Origin: an uncultured Maribacter sp. | Lineage (GTDB): Bacteria; Bacteroidota; Bacteroidia; Flavobacteriales; Flavobacteriaceae | NCBI GenBank assembly: GCA_938038975.1 | Contig: CALHVP010000189.1 | Coordinates: 1-58,512, forward strand | Reading direction: 5' to 3' | Length of the DNA stretch: 58,512 nucleotides | Part shown: positions 1 to 7,775 of the stretch, piece after piece | Numbering within the stretch: position 1 is the stretch's first letter | Layout of the letters: every line of letters starts with the position of its first letter | Notes under the pieces: model-generated | Told to the model about the DNA's origin: nothing | Seen by the model: the letters and a program-made list of their open reading frames with translations, nothing else | Databases searched by the model: none | Made by a program: the position numbers and the translations under genes

Positions 1-179
1 GATTCTAGATTTTCCCAATAACTAACTGTAATACCAATAGCCTCCTTAGCACTTTCAACTCCTAAAAACCCAGGTTGACTCTTTGCTAAATTTTCCATTT
101 CAATAGCCATATCTCCATACCCTTGGTCGCCTTCTGTTCTATTAGATGTAAAAATAACAGCGTAATATGGTTCTTTCAT
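1..179 (-). CDS. Antibiotic biosynthesis monooxygenase-like protein (partial, 3' end outside window)
   Basis: The first 59 codons are present and the rest lies beyond the window's left edge. The N-terminus MKEPYYAVIFTSNRT and the later segment MENLAKSQPGFLGVESA match the ABM / YqjZ-like ferredoxin-like fold. Members are small cytosolic proteins of about 95-110 residues, often of unknown substrate. The ATG at 177-179 lies just downstream of the stop of the minus-strand gene at 183-539, so the two are probably one transcription unit. The family call is from memory of the motif and function is not predicted. Confidence 0.6.
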   Translation of the reverse strand, partial: MKEPYYAVIFTSNRTEGDQGYGDMAIEMENLAKSQPGFLGVESAKEAIGITVSYWENLE

Positions 180-182
180 TTA

Positions 183-539
183 TTAAGAAATAAAATCTCG
201 TACTAAGAAATAATCTACAATTGCTTGTTTCATTAACACAGATTGCTCACCTGCTTTTAAAGGCGGTAATTCTTCTTTTGTAATATAATGAGGCCAGCCT
301 TCTTCATCAAAAAAATCAAATTCATAGTAACCATATGGCTCTAATAATCTACAAATTGCGATATGCATTAGATCTAATTTATCATCTTTCTTATATTTTT
401 TATGGTACTGTCCCAATTCCTGAATACCTACCAAATAGATTATAGCGTCCAATTCTAACGGGTCACCGTCCGCAAATTGAGCAGACAGTTTACTTACCAA
501 AATTTCCCATCTATCCTTTAACTGTGTATCCCTTGCCAT
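183..539 (-). CDS. Conserved hypothetical protein, 118 aa
   Basis: A short soluble protein rich in acidic and aromatic residues, with no signal peptide or membrane segment. I do not recognise a named domain. The composition (DGDPLELDAIIYLVGIQELG near residues 25-45 and a YGYYEFDFFDEEGWPHY patch near 70-86) looks like a genuine globular protein. It lies 3 nt upstream of the ABM-like gene on the same strand, suggesting co-transcription. It is divergent from the CvpA gene, and the 81-bp gap between them holds the plus-strand promoter. Confidence 0.6.
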   Translation of the reverse strand: MARDTQLKDRWEILVSKLSAQFADGDPLELDAIIYLVGIQELGQYHKKYKKDDKLDLMHIAICRLLEPYGYYEFDFFDEEGWPHYITKEELPPLKAGEQSVLMKQAIVDYFLVRDFIS

Positions 540-595
540 TTTTTACGTTTAAAACTATAATTGTTTTACGAAAGTAAAGGTACTAATCAATGTTC

Positions 596-603
596 TATAT
601 TTG
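596..603 (+). promoter_or_regulatory. Flavobacterial -7 element TATATTTG upstream of the CvpA gene
   Basis: TATATTTG fits the Bacteroidota consensus TAnnTTTG and ends 17 nt before the ATG at 621. A clear -33 TTG at the usual spacing is not obvious. The element lies inside a longer open frame beginning at a TTG at 561, which argues that translation starts at 621. Confidence 0.45.
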
Positions 604-620
604 TTCCAAACTGTTTCGAA

Positions 621-1124
621 ATGGCCGTATTAGATATAATTTTAGGAATCTTACTCCTTTTAGGTTTATGGAAAGGATTTAACAACGGACTCCTTATTGA
701 GCTTGCATCTATTGTTGCACTAATTGCAGGTATATATGGCGCTATTCATTTTTCATATATCGCTGGTGATTATCTTACAGAGCAAATGAATTGGGAAGAA
801 CGCTATATAAACCTTACAGCCTTTGTCATAACTTTTATAGCAATTGTAATCGCAGTTCATTTCGCAGGCAAACTACTCACTAAAGTAGCTAATATTGCCC
901 TATTGGGACTTTTAAATAAATTAGCAGGAGCAGCTTTTGGTGCTCTAAAAGTAGCTGTGATTCTAGGGGCAATAATTATTTTCTTTAATCGTGTTAACAA
1001 TAACCTTAAACTACTATCAGAAGAGGCACAGAATGAATCTGTACTTTATACTCCAATAAAAGAAATTGGTGCTGTTGTATTTGATACGATTTTAAGAGAG
1101 GAAACTCCTCAATTGGAAGAATAA
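621..1124 (+). CDS. CvpA family membrane protein
   Basis: The 167-residue protein starts MAVLDIILGILLLLGLWKGF and has about four hydrophobic helices (residues roughly 3-20, 25-45, 65-85 and 100-125). The early GxWKGFxNGL motif is typical of CvpA. Family members are inner-membrane proteins linked to colicin V production and, more broadly, envelope homeostasis. The upstream TTG frame from 561 would add 20 polar residues, but a -7 promoter element lies in that stretch, so the ATG at 621 is preferred. The gene appears monocistronic; the next gene is 215 bp away. Confidence 0.8.
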   Translation: MAVLDIILGILLLLGLWKGFNNGLLIELASIVALIAGIYGAIHFSYIAGDYLTEQMNWEERYINLTAFVITFIAIVIAVHFAGKLLTKVANIALLGLLNKLAGAAFGALKVAVILGAIIIFFNRVNNNLKLLSEEAQNESVLYTPIKEIGAVVFDTILREETPQLEE

Positions 1125-1339
1125 TCACAGTCGTTGAAATACGTAAAAAAGAGATTAAAAGCAGATTCTCCTTAATTCATGTCATTTCATCGAATAAAAA
1201 ATAATTTTTAACGTACCAACCTTAATTTTATTTAATATTACATCGTTGATATCCCCTATTGACACGAGAACAAAGAATACCCAATTCTTATAGACCTACT
1301 TCCCTGCGTTGAGCGACCTGCTTACAAATAGAACATTAT

Positions 1340-1819
1340 ATGAAAATGAGAGCGCAACACGCTGTCCTTGTTTTGTTTGTATTTATTTTAGGGTCTTGCT
1401 CAACAGAACCAATAGATGATACAATCATTAGTACAGCAGCAAACGTAGTATCCTTAGAACAGGAAGTACTAGATATTGTAAATTCCCATAGGGTTGACTT
1501 AGGAGCAAATACCTTAGTTTTTAGCGCTGTAGCATATGAGTATGCTAACCAGCATACAGACTACATGATTAATAAAGGGAGCCTTAGTCATGATAACTTT
1601 AGCTCAAGAGCTTCTAACATAGCCTCAAAAGTAGAAGTGCAAATGGTTGCAGAGAATGTAGCTAAAGATTATAGTACCGCACAAGAAGCATTTGTAGGTT
1701 GGTACGAAAGTACGAGTCATAAAAAAACTATGGAAGGTGATTTTACACATACTGCGGTAAGTGTTAAGGAAGATGAAAACGGTAACTTTTACTATACTCA
1801 GCTCTTTTATAAAGAATAA
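1340..1819 (+). CDS. CAP-domain lipoprotein (SCP/PR1-like), copy 1
   Basis: A 159-residue protein with a lipoprotein signal (hydrophobic stretch at residues 7-18, lipobox LGSC with Cys20) and a CAP domain from about residue 40 to the end. CAP features include EVLDIVNSHR, an HTDYM helix, SHDNF, the segment VAENVAKDY and the end FTHTAVSVKE...YYTQLF. Such proteins are secreted or outer-membrane anchored; bacterial roles are poorly defined. A paralogue of almost the same length follows at 2105, so this is a tandem duplication. The ATG at 1346 is an alternative start. Confidence 0.8.
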   Translation: MKMRAQHAVLVLFVFILGSCSTEPIDDTIISTAANVVSLEQEVLDIVNSHRVDLGANTLVFSAVAYEYANQHTDYMINKGSLSHDNFSSRASNIASKVEVQMVAENVAKDYSTAQEAFVGWYESTSHKKTMEGDFTHTAVSVKEDENGNFYYTQLFYKE

Positions 1820-1975
1820 CCTAATTATTGTATAATTTATATGTTCACCGATAATAGTAAGCAGTGTGTCGACAATCACATTGAAAAAAACCCGACCAAT
1901 AGTTTTTTTTCTGTGACCAAAGGTTATTAAGCACTTGAAACGTATGTTTTTTTCGATGAAAATAGGATGTATTAA

Positions 1976-2086
1976 GCCTATAAGCTCCTGTTTAACAAGA
2001 TTGTACCACTTGGCGTAAATTATAGTACACTTGCAGATATTTTAGTGGGTTTAGATGCTATTGGTACTAGCTTTGCTTCAGCATAA
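1976..2086 (+). pseudogene. Possible coding relic between the CAP paralogues
   Basis: A stop-free stretch of 36 codons without an ATG ends in TAA at 2084-2086. It reads as plausible protein (..FNKIVPLGVNYSTLADIL.. then VGLDAIGTSFASA). It sits in the 285-bp gap between the two CAP-domain genes and may be the 3' remnant of a decayed gene. I do not recognise the family. The rest of the gap shows nothing I can name. It could equally be a chance open frame. Confidence 0.2.
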
Positions 2087-2104
2087 CTTGTTAAACCCCG
2101 AACA

Positions 2105-2611
2105 ATGAAGCTTAACAGTATTTATTTATTAGTAACTATATTTTTTATTTCTTCATGCAGTAGACATGAGTTGTCATCATTTGACTATGAACAGCTTGAT
2201 GAGTCAGAAAAAGAAGTTTTTCTGGTTTCTACCGCAGAGCATTCAACTCAAGAAGCGGAGTTATTGGAATTAATAAACAACTATCGTTTAAGTATAAATT
2301 TGAATGTACTTAGTTTTGAGGGTTCTTCCTACTACTTCGCAAAGAAACATTCCACATATATGATTAGTCAAGGCATTACGAGCCATGCTAATTTTGCAAA
2401 CCGAGCAAAACAAATTTCGATGAATACTGGAGCTATTTATGTTGCTGAAAATGTAGCAAAAGATTACGATACTATTAATGAAGCTTTTGAGGCATGGTTG
2501 GCAAGTGAAGGACACAGATTGAATCTTGAAGGGGACTACACCCATTCTGCAATTAGTATTAAAGAAAACGATGAGGGCAATCTTTATTTTACTCAACTCT
2601 TTTTTAGATAA
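2105..2611 (+). CDS. CAP-domain lipoprotein (SCP/PR1-like), copy 2
   Basis: The 168-residue paralogue of the gene at 1340 has a hydrophobic signal followed by lipobox ISSC (Cys18) and a CAP domain from about residue 50. It shares with copy 1 the VAENVAKDY motif, the EAFEAW helix and the EGDYTHSAISIKE...YFTQLFF C-terminus. The mature N-terminal linker differs from copy 1. A strong intrinsic terminator follows 24 nt after the stop, so it is the last gene of the unit. Role unknown beyond being an exported CAP protein. Confidence 0.8.
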   Translation: MKLNSIYLLVTIFFISSCSRHELSSFDYEQLDESEKEVFLVSTAEHSTQEAELLELINNYRLSINLNVLSFEGSSYYFAKKHSTYMISQGITSHANFANRAKQISMNTGAIYVAENVAKDYDTINEAFEAWLASEGHRLNLEGDYTHSAISIKENDEGNLYFTQLFFR

Positions 2612-2635
2612 AGAGCCATCCCATTTAAATTTATA

Positions 2636-2663
2636 AGCCTTAGGGAAACCCTAAGGCTTTTTT
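2636..2663 (+). terminator. Intrinsic terminator after the CAP-domain pair
   Basis: A perfect 10-bp stem (AGCCTTAGGG / CCCTAAGGCT) closed by an AAA loop is followed by six T. Confidence 0.9.
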
Positions 2664-2723
2664 ATGTCTTGGTTTTTAGGTACAATTGGCACTATTCTTT
2701 AACTTACCATAAAATACACAGTT

Positions 2724-3263
2724 ATGCCTATTAGTAGACCATTTAACTTAACCAAATGGATAGAAGAAAACAGACATACATTAAAACCACCTGTAGGTAA
2801 CAAGAACCTTTATAAAGATGCAGGGGATTACATTGTTATGATAGTAGCGGGACCAAATGCTAGGAAAGACTACCATTATAATGAGACGGAAGAACTATTT
2901 TATCAATTAGAAGGTACCATTGAAATCCATATTCAAGAAAACGGTCAAAAAAAAACTATGGAATTAGGCCCTGGAGATATGTATTTACATCCTGCAAAAG
3001 TGCCGCACTCCCCAGTAAGACATGAAAACTCAATAGGTTTGGTTATAGAACGAAAACGGAACCATATGAAAGTTGACGATGGCTTACTTTGGTTCTGCGA
3101 TAACTGTAATCATAAATTATACGAAGCATACTTTACTTTAAATAACATAGAAAAAGATTTCTTGAGCCATTTTAAGCATTTCTATGCTTCAAAAGAGTTA
3201 AGAACTTGTAGTAATTGCGGCACCATAATGCCTACAGATAAACGTTTTATAAAAGAAGACTAG
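2724..3263 (+). CDS. nbaC: 3-hydroxyanthranilate 3,4-dioxygenase
   Basis: A 179-residue cupin dioxygenase that opens the ring of 3-hydroxyanthranilate in tryptophan/kynurenine catabolism, giving 2-amino-3-carboxymuconate semialdehyde. The iron ligands are in place: His51 and Glu57 in HYNETEE, and His95 in VPHSPV. The C-terminal rubredoxin-like zinc site typical of bacterial enzymes is present (Cys125/Cys128 in CDNC and Cys162/Cys165 in CSNC). Length is normal. The three genes downstream abut or overlap it, so it likely heads an operon. No other kynurenine-pathway gene is in the window. Confidence 0.93.
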   Translation: MPISRPFNLTKWIEENRHTLKPPVGNKNLYKDAGDYIVMIVAGPNARKDYHYNETEELFYQLEGTIEIHIQENGQKKTMELGPGDMYLHPAKVPHSPVRHENSIGLVIERKRNHMKVDDGLLWFCDNCNHKLYEAYFTLNNIEKDFLSHFKHFYASKELRTCSNCGTIMPTDKRFIKED

Positions 3264-3626
3264 ATGGGAATCACTATTAAAATTACAATTGTATTTATAT
3301 CAATGCTACATCTTTATTTTCTTTGGTTTGAAATGTTCGCGTGGACCAGCAAAGGGCCTAAAATATTTAAAAGCTTTCCAAAAGAACTTTTTGGCCAAAC
3401 TAAATCAATGGCAGCAAACCAAGGCTTATATAATGGCTTTCTGGCTGCAGGTTTACTATGGACTTTCTTTATAGATAACACAGAATGGATAACAAATATT
3501 TCTCTCTTCTTTCTAGGGTGCGTGGCTATTGCAGGAATATATGGAGCATTTACAGTGAGTAAAAAAATATTTTTCATTCAAGCTGTCCCGGCAATAGTTG
3601 CGATTATTCTAATTTTACTATCATGA
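3264..3626 (+). CDS. DUF1304 family membrane protein
   Basis: A 120-residue protein with four predicted membrane helices (about 5-23, 50-68, 75-95 and 100-118). The family pattern is visible in HLYFLWFEMFAW near the N-terminus and in AANQGLYNGFLAAGL at residues 50-64. The function of DUF1304 (YqjF-like) proteins is unknown. The ATG follows directly on the stop of the dioxygenase gene and its 3' end overlaps the next gene by 4 nt, so translation is probably coupled. Confidence 0.85.
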   Translation: MGITIKITIVFISMLHLYFLWFEMFAWTSKGPKIFKSFPKELFGQTKSMAANQGLYNGFLAAGLLWTFFIDNTEWITNISLFFLGCVAIAGIYGAFTVSKKIFFIQAVPAIVAIILILLS

Positions 3627-4033
3627 AACCCATTTTTCTCTTCCTTTTTCTATTTTATTCTACACTTACCTTAATTGCACAAGAAATGACACCAGAGCAA
3701 GTAGTTCAAAAATCAATGGAAAGCTACAACAGTCGAAATATAGAAGAATTTATGACGGTTATAGATACGAATGTGACTTTCTATAATTTTTCCGATGGCA
3801 ACATCACCATGAAAGGTGCAGTAGCATGTATGAAATTCTACAGTGCGCTCTTCGATGCTTCTCCCGATCTTAACTCTACCGTTCTAACGCGCACCGTTTT
3901 TGGAAATAAAATCATAGATCATGAATATATCGTTGGTAGAAATGGTAGTAAAGAAGCGATAGAATTAGTTCTCATTTACGAGGTTGAACATGAAAAAATA
4001 ACCAAGGTTACCGTTATTCGTAAAGAATCCTGA
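3623..4033 (+). CDS. Exported SnoaL/NTF2-like protein
   Basis: A 136-residue protein with a signal peptide (MKPIFLFLFLFYSTLTLIAQ, cleavage near residue 19-20). An NTF2-like domain follows, seen in MTPEQVVQKSMESYNSRNIE, FMTVIDTNVTFYNF and a C-terminal beta pattern. The family includes small-molecule isomerases and binding proteins, and no specific substrate can be inferred. Its ATG overlaps the stop of the DUF1304 gene by 4 nt (ATGA), placing it in the same operon. Confidence 0.7.
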   Translation: MKPIFLFLFLFYSTLTLIAQEMTPEQVVQKSMESYNSRNIEEFMTVIDTNVTFYNFSDGNITMKGAVACMKFYSALFDASPDLNSTVLTRTVFGNKIIDHEYIVGRNGSKEAIELVLIYEVEHEKITKVTVIRKES

Positions 4034-4093
4034 TCCAAAGGATTATTCGTAACTTTGAAAAAATCTAACAATACATATTTAAAAAGTTATAAA

Positions 4094-5647
4094 ATGTCAA
4101 AAATAGCTACCGAATTCGGAATCAATGATGCATTAAAAGCATTGGGAGTCAAAGATGTAAATGAAGGAACCTCTACAGGTTCAAATAATTTTTCTAACGG
4201 ACAATTAATTGAAAGTTATTCGCCTGTTGATGGCCAGTTGATAGGAAAAGTTAAAGCAACAACCCGCGCAGATTACGATAAAGTAATGGATTCGGCCACA
4301 AGCGCATTTTTATCTTGGAGAGAAATGCCAGCACCCCAACGGGGTGAAATTGTGCGCCAATTTGGAAACAAACTAAGAGATTTAAAAGAACCTTTAGGGA
4401 AATTGGTCTCTTATGAAATGGGTAAATCTTTACAAGAAGGTTATGGCGAAGTGCAAGAAATGATTGATATATGTGATTTTGCAGTTGGTTTATCAAGACA
4501 ATTAAACGGACAAACAATACCATCTGAACGTCCTTTTCACGTGATGAGAGAACAATGGCACCCAATAGGCGTTGTTGGTATTATATCAGCATTTAATTTT
4601 CCAGTTGCAGTTTGGGCATGGAATACAGCTTTGGCTTGGATTTGTGGTGATGTTTGCGTTTGGAAAGGGTCTGAAAAAGCACCTTTATGTACCATCGCCT
4701 GTCAAAATATTATTGCAGAAATAATAAAAGAAAATAATTTACCAGAAGGTATTTCTTGTATCATCAATGGTGATTATAAAGTTGGTGAAATGATGACAAC
4801 AGATACTAGAGTTGCATTAGTTTCTGCAACAGGTTCTACGCGTATGGGACGCATAGTTGGAAAAACAGTTGCCGAACGTTTTGGTAAATCTTTATTAGAA
4901 TTAGGTGGAAACAACGCTATTATCATTACTCCAACAGCTGATTTAAAAGTTGTTGTTCCTGGCGCTGTGTTTGGCGCTGTCGGAACTTGTGGGCAACGTT
5001 GTACATCTACCCGTCGCTTAATTATACATGAATCAGTTTATGCTAAAGTAAGGGATGCCATAGTTGGTGCTTATGGGCAATTAACGATTGGAAATCCATT
5101 GGATGAGAAGAATCATATTGGACCATTAATAGATAAAGATTCTGTAAACACCTATTTAGCCGCTATTGAAAAAGCAAAAGCTGAAGGTGGTAACGTATTG
5201 GTAGAAGGTGGTGTATTAGAAGGTAAGGGTTACGAAAGTGGTTGCTATGTAAAACCAGCCATAATAGAAGCAGAGAATCATTTTGAAATTGTTCAACACG
5301 AAACGTTTGCGCCAATTTTATATATCATAAAATATTCTGGTGAAGTAGAAAATGCAATCGTACAACAAAACGGAGTAGCTCAAGGTTTATCTTCTGCAAT
5401 TATGACTAACGATTTGAAAGAGGCTGAGAAATTTTTATCCTATGCAGGTTCAGATTGCGGAATAGCTAACGTTAATATCGGAACTTCTGGCGCAGAAATT
5501 GGTGGTGCTTTTGGAGGTGAAAAAGAAACCGGTGGCGGTCGTGAGTCTGGTTCTGATGCTTGGAAAGTATATATGAGAAGACAAACAAATACTGTTAATT
5601 ACTCTGACGAATTGCCTTTAGCGCAAGGTATTAAGTTTGATTTATAA
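4094..5647 (+). CDS. ALDH7 family aldehyde dehydrogenase (piperideine-6-carboxylate / aminoadipate semialdehyde dehydrogenase type)
   Basis: A 517-residue NAD-dependent aldehyde dehydrogenase. The general base lies in LELGGNNAIII and the catalytic Cys in GQRCTSTRR. The C-terminal run SGAEIGGAFGGEKETGGGRE with SGSDAWKVYMRR and LPLAQGIKF closely resembles antiquitin (ALDH7A1). The family oxidises alpha-aminoadipate semialdehyde in lysine breakdown. The neighbouring hydroxyanthranilate dioxygenase leaves open a role with a muconate semialdehyde, but the family signature favours lysine. The ATG at 4094 is chosen; an upstream in-frame TTG at 4055 would add 13 residues not expected in the family. 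Confidence 0.85.
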   Translation: MSKIATEFGINDALKALGVKDVNEGTSTGSNNFSNGQLIESYSPVDGQLIGKVKATTRADYDKVMDSATSAFLSWREMPAPQRGEIVRQFGNKLRDLKEPLGKLVSYEMGKSLQEGYGEVQEMIDICDFAVGLSRQLNGQTIPSERPFHVMREQWHPIGVVGIISAFNFPVAVWAWNTALAWICGDVCVWKGSEKAPLCTIACQNIIAEIIKENNLPEGISCIINGDYKVGEMMTTDTRVALVSATGSTRMGRIVGKTVAERFGKSLLELGGNNAIIITPTADLKVVVPGAVFGAVGTCGQRCTSTRRLIIHESVYAKVRDAIVGAYGQLTIGNPLDEKNHIGPLIDKDSVNTYLAAIEKAKAEGGNVLVEGGVLEGKGYESGCYVKPAIIEAENHFEIVQHETFAPILYIIKYSGEVENAIVQQNGVAQGLSSAIMTNDLKEAEKFLSYAGSDCGIANVNIGTSGAEIGGAFGGEKETGGGRESGSDAWKVYMRRQTNTVNYSDELPLAQGIKFDL

Positions 5648-5661
5648 ACCTAATACCTTTA

Positions 5662-5787
5662 TTAAGCAGTATTTCTGCCATGATTTTCAGGAGACCAACT
5701 GCCTCTTAATAAGGTTTGTGTTCCCAAAATAACAATCATTAAAAGAAACTTAACAGCTGTAACGATTCGTTTTTTGATTTTTTTCAT
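5662..5787 (-). CDS. Small membrane or exported protein, 41 aa
   Basis: A short minus-strand frame starts MKKIKKRIVTAVKFLLMIVI and ends WSPENHGRNTA. It combines a lysine-rich N-terminus, a hydrophobic segment at residues 11-22 and a polar tail. That is the look of a small membrane-anchored peptide or a very short secreted protein. The ATG follows a purine-rich stretch. It is antisense to no other gene and sits alone in a 557-bp gap, converging on the ALDH7 gene. I know no family for it; length makes it uncertain. Confidence 0.45.
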   Translation of the reverse strand: MKKIKKRIVTAVKFLLMIVILGTQTLLRGSWSPENHGRNTA

Positions 5788-5894
5788 TCTTATATCCTAG
5801 TGATATGAAGATAAGGGAACAGTTAACAAATTATATTTATTACTGTACAAGTAGACACAAAACTTGTATAACTGGTAAAACTAAAGATTAAATT

Positions 5895-5928
5895 AAAGCC
5901 CTGTCATCAATTCTGTTGACAGGGCTTT
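5895..5928. terminator. Strong hairpin with flanking A and T runs
   Basis: The 12-bp stem AAAGCCCTGTCA / TGACAGGGCTTT has a 10-nt loop. It could terminate transcripts on either strand. It lies 250 bp past the ALDH7 gene, so it may end that operon or belong to an unannotated transcript. Confidence 0.65.
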
Positions 5929-5975
5929 TAATAACCAACTAATTCAAATTAAGTACATAAAACCATAGCACAGTG

Positions 5976-6029
5976 CCGGAACTTTGTCGGGAGTGATAAG
6001 GTGAGATTTACCTATATCCTAAAGTTCGG
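5976..6029 (+). other. Possible structured RNA element upstream of the OmpA-like gene
   Basis: The outer arms CCGGAACTTT (5976-5985) and AAAGTTCGG (6021-6029) pair with one bulged G. Inside them GGGA/TCCT and AGGT/ACCT (5999-6002 with 6010-6013) can form further nested helices. It lies about 180 nt before the OmpA-like ORF in a long leader or intergenic region. No known riboswitch class is recognised. The remainder of 5930-6210 shows no other feature I can support. Confidence 0.25.
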
Positions 6030-6210
6030 TAAAAAAGTACTTTCACATCAATAAATTATACCATTAAGAACAACCCTTGTACCAATGGAAACAAATAATG
6101 TGTAACTGGAAATTTCACTTTAGTCTGATTACTAGCAATTAACAAGTCTATTATTCAAAATTTTAAGATTTTTTTAATACATTGTAGCCAACACTAAACC
6201 ATTATTGAAA

Positions 6211-7116
6211 ATGACAAGAACAACAAAGTATCTATTATTGATGCTTCTAACCATTCTACTGGGCACGTATTTTTACATAACCTGTTGTAGTGAATGTGGA
6301 GCAAATACACCCGAGCCACCCTCCCAGGAGGCTATCATTCCTAAGGTGCCAGAGGTAACTTCTTATCCTTTTGCATTTAGCGATGGTGACTATGCGTATA
6401 GCGCAAACGAAAACTTCAACTTCAATACATCATCATCAGATGTATTAATGCCTTTAGGTGCAAGTATTGGCACTGGCATAACAAGTCTCAAAGGCTTTTT
6501 ATCCGAGAATACTGGAAAAATTATCAATGTTACCGGGTATTTTAAAAGCGATGAAACTAATAGCTCTGCTTATCCTAATTTAGGATTGGCGCGTGCCATT
6601 GCAGTAAAAAATCATTTGGTTTCTAATGGAATTTCATCTGCTAGAATCAACACCATGGGTAAGTTAATGGACGATATGATTGCTAAGGACGATGTTTATT
6701 TAGGCCCTATAACATATAGTTTAAGTGGTGAGTCTGAAACTGCAGGTGAAGAACTTAAAGCGTTGTATGATACAATTAAATCTGACCCATTGGTGCTTTA
6801 TTTCAACACTGCTGAAGCATCTATTAATTTATCTGAGCAACAACGCCAAAAAGTAGCTAATATTTCTAGGTATTTAGATAAGGTAGAAGATGCAACTGTA
6901 AATGTTGTTGGCCATTCAGATAACACTGGATTAGCATCTACCAACCAAAAACTTGGATTAAACCGTGCAGATTTTGCAAAAGCCTACCTTATGAGAAATG
7001 GGATTTTAGAATCTAAAATTAATATTTCTTCACTAGGACAAACGGCACCTGTTGCAACAAACGATACCGAAGAAGGACGTTCAAAAAACAGAAGAACTGT
7101 AGTAACACTAAACTAA
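6211..7116 (+). CDS. OmpA family protein with two OmpA-like domains
   Basis: A 301-residue protein with an N-terminal hydrophobic anchor (residues about 8-25) ending in a Cys-rich TCCSECG stretch. A divergent OmpA-like domain follows (about 70-165; PNLGLARAIAVKNHLVSNGI). A canonical OmpA C-terminal domain occupies about 195-300, with VNVVGHSDNTG, LGLNRADFAKAYLMRNGI and GRSKNRRTVV. Such domains bind peptidoglycan noncovalently. The first ATG after an in-frame TTG is used. The helix-hairpin-helix gene 29 nt downstream is likely co-transcribed. Confidence 0.85.
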   Translation: MTRTTKYLLLMLLTILLGTYFYITCCSECGANTPEPPSQEAIIPKVPEVTSYPFAFSDGDYAYSANENFNFNTSSSDVLMPLGASIGTGITSLKGFLSENTGKIINVTGYFKSDETNSSAYPNLGLARAIAVKNHLVSNGISSARINTMGKLMDDMIAKDDVYLGPITYSLSGESETAGEELKALYDTIKSDPLVLYFNTAEASINLSEQQRQKVANISRYLDKVEDATVNVVGHSDNTGLASTNQKLGLNRADFAKAYLMRNGILESKINISSLGQTAPVATNDTEEGRSKNRRTVVTLN

Positions 7117-7145
7117 ATAATCACTAAAACTTAAATTAAGAAAAA

Positions 7146-7703
7146 ATGGATATTGAAAATATGAACATCTGGTGCTGGTTAATTCCCTTATTAGTAGGAG
7201 CAATTTGTGGAATTTTAGGCTACCTACTAGGAAGTCGTGGTGATACAACTATAGATAACTCAGCAGACTTAAAACTATTAGAAGATAAAAACCTAAGACT
7301 TCAAGCAGATTTAGACGCTTGCAATAAAAAAGCAACTGCGACGAGTACTAATCTTGCTGCTTCCGCTGCTAGTTTTGCTGCAGGAGCCGCTATAGCTTCT
7401 ATTCCTTTTGACGCTGCAGCTGCAAAAGCTGCAATTGGCAAAACCATTAAACAGGATGACCTTAAAGTAGTAGAAGGTATTGGTCCGAAAATAGAAGGAA
7501 TGTTTAAAGAAGCAGGTATCAAAACATGGAAAGCACTTTCAGATTCTAGTGTAGCTGATTGTCAAAAAGTTCTTGACGGTGGTGGAAAAAGGTACCAAGT
7601 ACACGATCCAGCTTCATGGCCAATGCAATCTAAAATGGCTTATGAAGGTAAGTGGAAAGAACTATCTAAATGGCAGGATGAACATGACCATGGAAAGTTA
7701 TAA
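7146..7703 (+). CDS. Membrane-anchored protein with helix-hairpin-helix-like domain
   Basis: A 185-residue protein with one N-terminal membrane helix (residues 9-29, WCWLIPLLVGAICGILGYLL). A short coiled-coil-like and Ala-rich linker (about 40-95) follows, then a domain around LKVVEGIGPKIEGMFKEAGI. The GIGPKI motif is the helix-hairpin-helix type found in nucleic-acid binding proteins and in small C-terminal modules of flavobacterial membrane proteins. The pairing with an OmpA-like gene suggests an envelope role, although the HhH fold would suggest DNA contact. Function is not assignable. Confidence 0.7.
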   Translation: MDIENMNIWCWLIPLLVGAICGILGYLLGSRGDTTIDNSADLKLLEDKNLRLQADLDACNKKATATSTNLAASAASFAAGAAIASIPFDAAAAKAAIGKTIKQDDLKVVEGIGPKIEGMFKEAGIKTWKALSDSSVADCQKVLDGGGKRYQVHDPASWPMQSKMAYEGKWKELSKWQDEHDHGKL

Positions 7704-7720
7704 CTAACCAACCTTAATGC

Positions 7721-7754
7721 AAAAACCCCGATTCTAAATAGAATCGGGGTTTTT
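7721..7754. terminator. Bidirectional terminator between convergent genes
   Basis: The 14-bp stem AAAAACCCCGATTC / GAATCGGGGTTTTT with a 6-nt loop serves the plus-strand OmpA/HhH unit and the minus-strand desaturase. Confidence 0.9.
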
Positions 7755-7775
7755 AATTTTTAATACTTTTCTTAT

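Noticed and set aside
5961-6010. Possible fifth copy of the small RNA core (AACCATAGCA and a later GGTGAGATTT)
   Set aside because: Only about 10 nt match and the AAGTAGGTTAAGTT loop, the ATGGT arm, a -7 element and a terminator are all missing. Probably chance.
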